Part shown: positions 1-5,078 of the stretch, piece after piece
Numbering within the stretch: position 1 is the stretch's first letter
Layout of the letters: each line of letters begins with the position of its first letter
DNA from: Cyclobacteriaceae bacterium
Lineage (GTDB): Bacteria; Bacteroidota; Bacteroidia; Cytophagales; Cyclobacteriaceae
DNA: 5,078 nucleotides
Assembly: GCA_026994125.1 (NCBI GenBank)
Contig: JALWRJ010000298.1
Location: 1-5,078, forward strand
Direction of reading: 5' to 3'
Notes under the pieces: generated by a model
What the model was told of the DNA's origin: nothing
The model's input: the letters and a program-made list of their open reading frames with translations, nothing else
The model's database searches: none
Position numbers and translations under genes: made by a program

Positions 1-60
1 ATATGCCTCATGTGCCTTTAGGTACATTACGTGTATTACTTTTATCAAGCAAGCTTCAAT

Positions 61-1251
61 TTATTCTTTGCCGGTAGGTTTCATTCTGCGGTTAAACATA
101 TTAAATCCTTTATTTCCATTTTTGAGTGAAAGAAAAATAATGAGACCGCCCAAAAGAATAATGGCACCCATGATAGCAATTATAACAATGGTTTTGGTAT
201 TTGAAACCCGCAATTTGTTTAATTCGTTTTCCTTGCGTATTAATTCAATCTCCTTTTCTTTTTCAAGCAAATGAAAAGTAACTTCCAAATCGGCTAGTTT
301 CTTGCTCGAAGTTTCGTTTACAATATCATTGCGGTAGGCATCGTATAGTACCCGGTTGTCGTATGCTTGTTCAATATTGCCCAGGCTGTAGTATAAATTA
401 GCCAATGATAAGTGGATATCTTTAAGTAGCGGTTTATTAATTACATTTTGCGCATGACTAAGTGCTTTCAATTCCAATTCTAAAGCATTTTTGTTATTAT
501 TTTTATCTTTTTCGAGGGCAGCTAAATTGTGTAAGGCAAAGGCCTGCCCCACAATATCTTTACGTTCAATGCTGGTTTTAAGTGCTAGCTCATAATATTT
601 TTTAGCTCGTTTGTACTCGCCACGTTGGTAGTAAGCGTTTCCAATATTTGAGTATGGGTCAAATTCGCTGTGATCAATTTTATCGTATAGCTTAATGGCT
701 TTTTTATAAAAACCAATGGCACGGTAGTCTTCGCCCATAGCCAGGTAGGTGTTACCCAGGTTGTTTAAGGCCCCAACCATGTTTTTTTCGTCTTTTAACG
801 AATCTAGCAACCAATACGATTTTAAGAAGTATTCTAAGGCATTTTTATATTGGCCTTTCATAGAATAGATGGTGCCAATATTGTTTAAGCTATAAGCGTA
901 GCCTTTGGCATTATTTATATCCTTATTAAGTTGCAACGATTGCAGGTGGTAGCTCATGGCTTTATCAATAACCCCATGGTTTTTATAAAATACACCTATG
1001 TTATTATAGCTTGCGGCAATGCCTTCCTTAAAATTAAGCGTAAGCGCTAAATCCAGTGCATGTAGCGTGTAATCCAGTGCTTTTTTTGGGTTTGAGTTTA
1101 TAAATTGGTTATAAAGCTGGTTGTTGGCCTTAACAGCAGCTTGGCCTGTACCGCTTGCCACTTGCTCTAAGCTATCTAAGTTTCCTACAGGTTGGCCGGC
1201 AACCACAGTTGCCAATAGTACGCAAATTGAAAGTATTAAAGGTTTAAGCAT
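61..1251 (-). CDS. Exported TPR-repeat protein with coiled coil and C-terminal transmembrane helix
   Basis: This 396-residue protein has an N-terminal signal peptide (about 1-19, LLATVVAGQ). Tetratricopeptide repeats follow about every 40 residues, with recognisable NNIG/NNLG/SNIG-type first helices: about 77-110, 117-150, 157-190, 197-230, then weaker ones near 237-270 and 277-310. The extended 40-residue spacing is typical of the TPR_12/MalT-like group. A highly charged coiled coil runs from about 312 to 350 (LLEKEKEIELIRKENELNKL), then one transmembrane helix at about 353-376 and a basic 20-residue tail. The expected topology is a periplasmic TPR sensor or scaffold with a tiny cytoplasmic end. 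In Bacteroidota the same layout often carries a histidine kinase, LuxR or other DNA-binding output domain after the membrane helix; none is present here. It has its own promoter-like sequence and lies 76 bp after the ABC permease gene. Binding partner unknown. Confidence 0.88.
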   Translation of the reverse strand: MLKPLILSICVLLATVVAGQPVGNLDSLEQVASGTGQAAVKANNQLYNQFINSNPKKALDYTLHALDLALTLNFKEGIAASYNNIGVFYKNHGVIDKAMSYHLQSLQLNKDINNAKGYAYSLNNIGTIYSMKGQYKNALEYFLKSYWLLDSLKDEKNMVGALNNLGNTYLAMGEDYRAIGFYKKAIKLYDKIDHSEFDPYSNIGNAYYQRGEYKRAKKYYELALKTSIERKDIVGQAFALHNLAALEKDKNNNKNALELELKALSHAQNVINKPLLKDIHLSLANLYYSLGNIEQAYDNRVLYDAYRNDIVNETSSKKLADLEVTFHLLEKEKEIELIRKENELNKLRVSNTKTIVIIAIMGAIILLGGLIIFLSLKNGNKGFNMFNRRMKPTGKE

Positions 1252-1274
1252 TTGGTTTGGTAGGTATTAAAATA

Positions 1275-1304
1275 CGAATATACCACCTAAATTTTAAACA
1301 CAAA
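1275..1304 (-). promoter_or_regulatory. Bacteroidota-type promoter upstream of the TPR gene
   Basis: On the minus strand TTTG (1304-1301) is followed by 18 bases and then TATATTCG (1282-1275). The Bacteroidota housekeeping consensus is TTTG at -33 and TAnnTTTG at -7; the -7 box here differs at one position. Transcription would start roughly 15-20 bases before the ATG at 1251, giving a short leader. The match lies in the 76-bp gap after the permease gene, so the TPR gene can be transcribed on its own. Confidence 0.55.
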
Positions 1305-1327
1305 TAAATTAATTAGCCCGATGTGTG

Positions 1328-2131
1328 CTAACTTAAATTTTTTCGGGCAATTGTTGCATAACTTAAACCAATTAACACAGGGATGTAAGCCAAATTTATG
1401 CCCCATTGGTGGGGAAGTACCGTTTCTTGTATGGCCATCATGGCATACTTACTAAAAGGGAATTGAATTAAATCGGATAGCGAAGCATAGGGAAGGTAAT
1501 TGGCCAGGTACTCCAGGTTGTAGGGCAACGGTATTTTTATCATCCATTCCAATGCAGGATAAATTAGTAAAATTACAATGGCCAACCCGGCTCTTTTAAT
1601 GATAAATGCCAGGGCTAGTGCCAGCAGCAAATAGTTAAAAGTGGCCAGCCAATAAGCCGGAACAAATTCAATATGTGTTACCATGAGTTCGGGGCTGGAG
1701 GATGGCGTGTACAGGTTACCCAAAATTAAACCCAGCGCCAACACCACTAAAGTGCTTGCCAGGCTTATTAAAAATATAAATAGTACTTTAGCACCAATAA
1801 AATCGGCCCTGCTAAGGCCATCAATTACATGCTGCCGTATGGTTTTGTAGGTAAACTCGTTTGTAACCGAAATAATAATATATATGCCGGGTAAAAGCTT
1901 AAATTTTTGAGCCACCCAGGTAAGGTTTTGCCAAATATCAGGAAAATGATACAAGGGTATTTTTTGCACATCATATTCGCCAAGATTGGCTCCGTTTACA
2001 GCCAGCCAGCGCAGGGCTTCCATACCGCTACTGGTTATGCCCACTAAAAACAGCAGGTATATGCCTGTTAAAATCCAAAAGGTTTTATAGGTTTTTATCT
2101 TGGCCAATTCTAATTGTAATAGTCGTAGCAT
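1328..2131 (-). CDS. ABC-2 type transporter permease
   Basis: This 267-residue integral membrane subunit is the partner of the ATPase encoded just upstream. The genes share one base (TGATG), which suggests translational coupling and matched amounts. The N-terminus (MLRLLQLELAKIKTYKTFWIL) is the amphipathic, basic entry helix typical of ABC-2 permeases. Hydrophobic segments are seen at about 17-35, 72-89, 113-140, 157-177, 181-198 and 243-261, which makes six. Between segments 2 and 3 lies NEFTYKTIRQHVIDGLSR (91-108), the conserved cytoplasmic motif of this permease group (NExxxxTIRQxxxxGxSR). It ends with a short basic tail (ARKNLS). Two copies with two ATPases would form the exporter. Family membership is clear from the motif and pairing; the transported molecule is unknown. 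Bacitracin/lantibiotic-type protection is a reasonable guess based on the ATPase. Confidence 0.9.
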   Translation of the reverse strand: MLRLLQLELAKIKTYKTFWILTGIYLLFLVGITSSGMEALRWLAVNGANLGEYDVQKIPLYHFPDIWQNLTWVAQKFKLLPGIYIIISVTNEFTYKTIRQHVIDGLSRADFIGAKVLFIFLISLASTLVVLALGLILGNLYTPSSSPELMVTHIEFVPAYWLATFNYLLLALALAFIIKRAGLAIVILLIYPALEWMIKIPLPYNLEYLANYLPYASLSDLIQFPFSKYAMMAIQETVLPHQWGINLAYIPVLIGLSYATIARKNLS

Positions 2132-3024
2132 CAGGCGTTTTCTAAAAGTTCTAAAAATTGTTTTTCGAGTGTTTTGGTTTTAGCCTCCAGGTGGCTGGCA
2201 ATTATGTTTTGCTCAAAAAGCCATTTGTTTAAATCGGAAGCTGTGTAGGGTGGGTGTAGCACTACTTCGGTTTTTCCGTGGGGTTGAACCTGGCTATGCA
2301 CCACCATGGGGCAGGTGTTTAGTAGTTCGGTAAGGGGCTGGCTGGCTTGTACCAGCACGGTAGTTTCTTGTTGATGGCCTACTTCCGATACTTTGCCTGT
2401 GTAGATAAGTTTTCCTTTTTTGAGCACCGCAAAATCGGAACATACTTTTTGCACTTCATCCAATAAATGGCTGGCTAAAATAATGGTTTTACCTTGTTGA
2501 GCAATGCCCATAATCAGGTTGCGAATTTCAGCTATTCCTTGTGGGTCGAGGCCATTGGTAGGCTCATCTAAAATCATTACTTCGGGGTTGCAAAGCAGTG
2601 CCGATGCAATGGAAAGGCGTTGTTTCATGCCCAGCGAATAGGTTTTAAATGCATCATGTTGTCGTTCTGCTAATCCTACCTGATCCAGCACTTTGTGAAT
2701 GGCCGTTTGGGGAACCTCCTTAATAAGGGCTACAATTTTTAAATTTTGTCGGGCAGTTAAGTAAGGGTAAAAAACGGGTGTTTCTAAAATGGCTCCAATG
2801 CGTTTGCGCTGTTCCTTGCCAGCAGGTAGGCCAAACCATTGGTAGCTGCCGGCTGTGGGTTGTATTACATCCAGCAACATGCCCAAGGTGGTGGTTTTAC
2901 CACTGCCATTTGGCCCTAGCAGTCCAAAAACACTGCCTTTGGGTATAACCAAATCCAGCTTATCTACTGCTTTTAGCGAGCCATACTGCTTGCTTAATCC
3001 TTGTGTACTTAAAACGGTTTCCAT
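2131..3024 (-). CDS. ABC transporter ATP-binding protein, BcrA/LanF-like (E-loop type)
   Basis: This 297-residue cytoplasmic ATPase powers the membrane protein encoded next. All core motifs are visible: Walker A GPNGSGKT (37-44), signature SLGMKQRLS (130-138, a degenerate LSGGQ usual in this branch), Walker B VMILDE (149-154) with catalytic E154, D-loop NGLDP (157-161) and switch His H186 (ASHLLDE). At the Q-loop position the residue is Glu (GAILETPVFY, E81). This is the E-loop described for lantibiotic-immunity ATPases and common in bacitracin-resistance-type relatives. A C-terminal region of about 85 residues follows the nucleotide-binding domain, as in BcrA-type proteins. The METVLSTQGLSKQYG start fits the family, and 132 bp separate it from the upstream gene. 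Its TGA shares one base with the permease ATG. The likely job is export of, or protection against, a membrane-active compound; the substrate is not determined. Confidence 0.93.
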   Translation of the reverse strand: METVLSTQGLSKQYGSLKAVDKLDLVIPKGSVFGLLGPNGSGKTTTLGMLLDVIQPTAGSYQWFGLPAGKEQRKRIGAILETPVFYPYLTARQNLKIVALIKEVPQTAIHKVLDQVGLAERQHDAFKTYSLGMKQRLSIASALLCNPEVMILDEPTNGLDPQGIAEIRNLIMGIAQQGKTIILASHLLDEVQKVCSDFAVLKKGKLIYTGKVSEVGHQQETTVLVQASQPLTELLNTCPMVVHSQVQPHGKTEVVLHPPYTASDLNKWLFEQNIIASHLEAKTKTLEKQFLELLENA

Positions 3025-3087
3025 ACTGGGGGTAAAGTGGGTTGTATTTTTTTTGTAAAAATGAATAATTTAATGGCTGATTACAAG

Positions 3088-3128
3088 CAAAAGCTTTACC
3101 TCCCCAAATGTAGGGCGTAAAGCTTTTG
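3088..3128 (-). terminator. Strong hairpin, probable terminator of the sigma/DUF4252 operon
   Basis: A perfect 12-bp inverted repeat has left arm caaaagctttac (3088-3099) and right arm gtaaagcttttg (3117-3128), separated by 17 bases. The loop holds a further CCC/GGG pairing (about 3102-3104 with 3113-3115) that could lengthen the stem. It sits 28 bases after the stop of the second DUF4252 gene and before the ABC ATPase gene. The minus-strand transcript lacks a run of U directly after the stem; only a UUUUG end of the stem and a U5 run about 25 bases later are present. It is therefore not a textbook intrinsic terminator and could instead stabilise the mRNA 3' end. Confidence 0.5.
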
Positions 3129-3156
3129 TTGGATGTAGGATTACTTACAAGGTGTG

Positions 3157-3666
3157 CTACTGCCAGCTATTTTTATTTTTAGCCAGGTAGGCCACATCTT
3201 CCATCGAAAGGGTGCCTTGAAAAGATATGAGTACAAAATGATCTTCCTCATCTATTAAAAAGGTAATATTTTCTAATTCTTTTTGACTACCTTGTGCTAG
3301 TATATCAATGTCTGCATCGCTGTCGTGTACTGTCATTAAAGGTTCATATTTCTCTTTTTTAAGGTTTTTACGAAAAGTAGAAATTTCAGCAGCCGAGATG
3401 TATTTATAAGGAATACTTAATACCTGCATCGATTTAATTTCACCTAAAATTCGGCTGGCTGCTTCCACGTCTTTTTTGTCCTCATCGTCATCATCTACAT
3501 ATTTACTTATCCCCGACATAAAATTAAAAATAGAACCATCAATATCTACAAAGGTAGCTTCGTCATGCTGCCGGTATTTGGCGTAAAATTCTGAAACGGT
3601 TTTGGTTTGAGCTTGTACTAACAGGGGCAGTACAGCCAGGGCGAGTAACATTGTTGTTGTTTTCAT
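3157..3666 (-). CDS. DUF4252-family exported protein (second copy)
   Basis: This 169-residue protein is a diverged tandem relative of the gene just upstream. The signal peptide is MKTTTMLLALAVLPLLVQAQ (likely cut after A19). The mature chain lacks cysteine, so it is not a lipoprotein. Shared landmarks are an N-terminal FYAKYRQHDEATFVDI segment (27-42), the YEPLMTVHD block at 107-115, and a C-terminal pair of strands (FVLISFQGTLSMEDVAYLAK, 144-163). Features of its own are a highly acidic stretch at 57-66 (YVDDDDEDKK) in the variable middle and no long charged C-terminal tail. It lies 56 bp after the first copy. That gap is A/T-rich, with no convincing promoter or terminator, so the gene is probably the last of the sigma operon. 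A strong hairpin begins 28 bases after its stop. Function is unknown. Confidence 0.88.
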   Translation of the reverse strand: MKTTTMLLALAVLPLLVQAQTKTVSEFYAKYRQHDEATFVDIDGSIFNFMSGISKYVDDDDEDKKDVEAASRILGEIKSMQVLSIPYKYISAAEISTFRKNLKKEKYEPLMTVHDSDADIDILAQGSQKELENITFLIDEEDHFVLISFQGTLSMEDVAYLAKNKNSWQ

Positions 3667-3722
3667 GATTAATTTGAGTTTTTGTTGTTAAAATTTATTT
3701 TGGTTTTGTTTTGAAACGCTGT

Positions 3723-4247
3723 TTAGTTTTTGTCTTTATCTATATTTTCGAGTTTGTCAAACCCGCTTATATCCATCGAATGCGATAGTTTAGATATTTG
3801 ATTGAGGTCGATATCGCCTACCAGGCTAAGTAAGAGGAAGCTATCGTGGCTGCCTGAAATCATAAAGAGTTCGTTTATTATGCCGTCTTTTTCTTTAATT
3901 AAAAACATCATGTCACTTTCATTGTCGTGCACGGTCATAAGTTCTTCGTACTCGTTGGTTTTAACCCTGGCAATGGCTTCGTGGTAAAGTTCCATGCCAT
4001 TATCAATATCGTCCTTGGCTAAAATTTTCAATCCCTTTATTCGGCTTACAGTCTCGGTAAGCTCTTGGTTGTCGGGGTCGTTCGAATCAAACGAAGCAAA
4101 CAGGCTAAACATGCGTGAGGTAATGTTTACGCGTGTAAAGCTGTCGTCTTGGGCATATTTATTAAAAAAGGTAGTGATGGCATCGTTTTGGGCAAAGCCC
4201 GACAGACTGCTTACCACAAACAGGGTTATACTTACTGCTTTTTTCAT
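3723..4247 (-). CDS. DUF4252-family exported protein (first copy)
   Basis: This 174-residue protein has a clear Sec signal peptide (MKKAVSITLFVVSSLSGFAQ; likely cut after A19). There is no lipobox and no cysteine anywhere, so the mature product is a soluble periplasmic or secreted protein rather than a lipoprotein. The mature part matches the DUF4252 layout: an N-terminal helix with a conserved Phe (ITTFFNKYAQ, 24-33), a variable middle, the YEELMTVHD block at 100-108, and a strand-turn-strand end (SFLLLSLVGDIDLNQISKLS, 136-155). A charged tail follows (FDKLENIDKDKN). The ATGA overlap with the upstream anti-sigma-like gene indicates coupled translation and membership of the sigma operon. DUF4252 proteins have no established biochemical activity known to me. 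A role as a periplasmic partner or target of the sigma system is inference from gene order. Confidence 0.9.
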   Translation of the reverse strand: MKKAVSITLFVVSSLSGFAQNDAITTFFNKYAQDDSFTRVNITSRMFSLFASFDSNDPDNQELTETVSRIKGLKILAKDDIDNGMELYHEAIARVKTNEYEELMTVHDNESDMMFLIKEKDGIINELFMISGSHDSFLLLSLVGDIDLNQISKLSHSMDISGFDKLENIDKDKN

Positions 4248-4777
4248 TTTTTTGATTGTTTAATTTTTTGTTCTGCCCGGCTAAACATGGCTAGTTTGCC
4301 GGCTTCTTGTTTACCTTGGTTCAGGTGGTTCGATAGTAGCAACAAAGCCTTTTTGGTTTCGGCATAGGCCAACTCAGGGTTTTCATAGGTGTCCTGTGTC
4401 CAAACGGCTTCGGTTGCGGGCTGCTTATTATATTGGTGCCATAGTGCATAACTCAGCGTAAGCAACAGTGCCAAGGTGGCTGCTATCCTGGCAATATCAA
4501 AGCCTTTGCTTCGGGTAGGTAAGGTATGTACATTGGTTTTGTGTTGGCTATTTTTAATTTTGGTTAGCAAGTCTTTTTCAAAGGCCGGGTCGTTTAATTG
4601 AGGCTGCGCTTGCGCTTTAAAATAGCTAAACAAGGGAGCTACTTGTTGCAGATGGGGCGGCAAAACTGCTTGGTTTTCGGTAAAAAAGGTTTTCAATTCT
4701 TGTTCTTCCTCCAGGCTTGTTTCGCCTTTCCAGTATCGATTTACTAAATGTTCTATGTGGCTATAATCCATACGCAT
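4244..4777 (-). CDS. Probable anti-sigma-like single-pass membrane protein
   Basis: This 177-residue protein has a cytoplasm-facing N-terminal half with an acidic helical start (RYWKGETSLEEEQELKTFF, about 14-32). This start resembles those of many Bacteroidota proteins encoded directly after ECF sigma genes. One hydrophobic segment lies at about 93-113, preceded by positive residues, which predicts N-in/C-out topology. The C-terminal region (about 127-177, DTYENPELAYAETKKALLLL then a Lys/Gln-rich helix) would be periplasmic. It contains no cysteine at all, so the HxxxCxxC zinc motif of ZAS anti-sigma factors is absent. Its start overlaps the sigma gene by 17 bp; a second ATG two codons on (M3) would give 11 bp. 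Its TGA stop overlaps the next ATG by 4 bp. The anti-sigma role is inferred from gene order, topology and resemblance; it could instead be an accessory membrane protein of the module. Confidence 0.75.
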   Translation of the reverse strand: MRMDYSHIEHLVNRYWKGETSLEEEQELKTFFTENQAVLPPHLQQVAPLFSYFKAQAQPQLNDPAFEKDLLTKIKNSQHKTNVHTLPTRSKGFDIARIAATLALLLTLSYALWHQYNKQPATEAVWTQDTYENPELAYAETKKALLLLSNHLNQGKQEAGKLAMFSRAEQKIKQSKK

Positions 4778-5078
4778 GTTGGTTTAATAGTTGCTTGCGC
4801 ACTTGCTTACGCGCTCTAAACAAATTTACTTTTACCGTGTTTAAGTTTTGCTTTAGAACATCGCTTATTTCCTGGTAACTAAAGCCTTCAATATCACGTA
4901 ACTCAAGCACTTGTTTTTGTATTTCGGGCAGGTTAGCAATGCATTTGTGCAATGCCTGCATGGTATCCGATTGCTCGGTAGCCTTGTAAGGCGATGGCTG
5001 CGGGCTGGCTATATGATGTGCTGTGTCCAGTTGCACGGTTCGTTTATGTTTAGATTTTAGTTTATCCAAGGACAGGTT
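4761..5078 (-). CDS. ECF-type RNA polymerase sigma-70 factor, C-terminal part (5' end outside window)
   Basis: This is the C-terminal 105 residues of an extracytoplasmic-function sigma factor, which directs core RNA polymerase to a small set of promoters. The visible part begins in the end of region 2 (NLSLDKLKSK, like the usual RNxxxDKLRSK) and continues through a variable linker. Region 4 lies at about residues 41-98 of the visible part, with its helix-turn-helix at 67-90 (FSYQEISDVL, then NTVKVNLFRARK), which would read the -35 element. The frame is open to the right edge (codons AAC CTG TCC before TTG), so a TTG at 5067-5069 is not the start and the region 2 core is missing only because the window ends. 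The stop lies 17 bp inside the next gene, which encodes the likely membrane anti-sigma partner, so the two are probably translationally coupled. The family call is firm; the regulon and inducing signal cannot be seen. Confidence 0.95.
   Translation of the reverse strand, partial: NLSLDKLKSKHKRTVQLDTAHHIASPQPSPYKATEQSDTMQALHKCIANLPEIQKQVLELRDIEGFSYQEISDVLKQNLNTVKVNLFRARKQVRKQLLNQHAYGL

Noticed and set aside
1..27. Minus-strand ATG at 27-25 (MYLKAHEAY...) that could start a further gene to the left.
   Set aside because: Only nine codons lie in the window and no clear promoter or family signal is present, so it is not supportable as a gene.
10..27. Small hairpin (atgtgcc / ggtacat, 4-base loop) after the TPR gene.
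   Set aside because: Only 7 bp with one G-U pair and no U tract on the minus transcript; too weak to call a terminator.
3..77. Short plus-strand frame MPHVPLGTLRVLLL... ending in TAG, with a faint resemblance to sigma region 4 (VPLGTVRSRL).
   Set aside because: Only 24 codons are visible, the rest of the helix-turn-helix is not there, and it overlaps the TPR gene end; chance is the simpler explanation.
68..274. Plus-strand open frame opposite the 3' end of the TPR gene (also open leftwards to the edge).
   Set aside because: It is antisense to a well-supported TPR protein, has no recognisable domain, and reads like the complement of the coiled coil and membrane helix codons.
1316..1348. Inverted repeat gcccg / cgggc spanning the end of the permease gene.
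   Set aside because: The stem is 5 bp with a 23-base loop and no U run; expected by chance.
2855..3058. Plus-strand open frame opposite the Walker A region of the ATPase gene.
   Set aside because: Antisense shadow of a conserved ABC ATPase; no own features.
3041..3092. Possible promoter for the ABC operon (TTTTG at the base of the hairpin, then 20 bases, then TATTCATT).
   Set aside because: The -7 box matches TAnnTTTG poorly; the region is simply A/T-rich, so I do not call a promoter although one may exist here.
3802..4367. Three overlapping plus-strand open frames opposite the first DUF4252 gene and the end of the anti-sigma-like gene.
   Set aside because: All are antisense to coupled genes with clear signal peptide and domain structure; their translations show only Ser/Leu-rich complement patterns.
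1..5078. Search for tRNA/rRNA, CRISPR repeats, insertion-sequence ends, transposase or integrase genes, and attachment sites.
   Set aside because: Nothing seen by eye: coding density is high, all genes share one strand and a similar codon style, and no direct repeats of useful length were noticed.

Overview
The window looks like chromosomal DNA of a Bacteroidota bacterium. This rests on several sequence signs: AT-rich A/T-tract leaders without clear Shine-Dalgarno sequences, a sigma factor with the NTVKVNLFRARK-type region 4, two DUF4252-type secreted proteins, and a TPR / coiled-coil / single-membrane-segment protein of a kind common in that phylum. I cannot assign a genus. All seven genes lie on the minus strand, so transcription runs from the right edge of the window to the left edge.

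Region A (about 3157-5078) is a compact regulatory operon. It starts with the 3' part of an ECF-type sigma-70 factor that runs off the right edge. A single-pass, cysteine-free, anti-sigma-like membrane protein follows, overlapping the sigma gene by 17 bp. Next come two divergent tandem DUF4252-family exported proteins; the first overlaps the anti-sigma-like gene by 4 bp (ATGA) and the second follows after 56 bp. The arrangement suggests a cell-envelope sensing module. In this reading a cytoplasmic sigma factor is held by a membrane protein whose periplasmic tail could interact with the two exported proteins. The sigma and DUF4252 family calls are firm; the circuit is inference. A 12-bp perfect inverted repeat at 3088-3128 probably ends this transcript.

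Region B (1328-3024) is a two-gene ABC-2 exporter: a BcrA/LanF-like ATPase with a glutamate in the Q-loop position, joined by a one-base TGATG overlap to a six-segment permease. It resembles bacitracin/lantibiotic self-protection transporters, but the substrate is unknown.

Region C (61-1304) is a monocistronic-looking gene for an exported or membrane-anchored TPR protein, preceded by a good match to the Bacteroidota -33/-7 promoter. It carries six TPR-like units, a charged coiled coil and one transmembrane helix. It then stops after a 20-residue basic tail, without the kinase or DNA-binding output domain often seen on such proteins. The 60 bases left of it hold no gene I can support.

I found no RNA genes, mobile elements, CRISPR arrays or long repeats. 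The content is mostly ordinary for the phylum. The most interesting part is the sigma/anti-sigma/double-DUF4252 operon.
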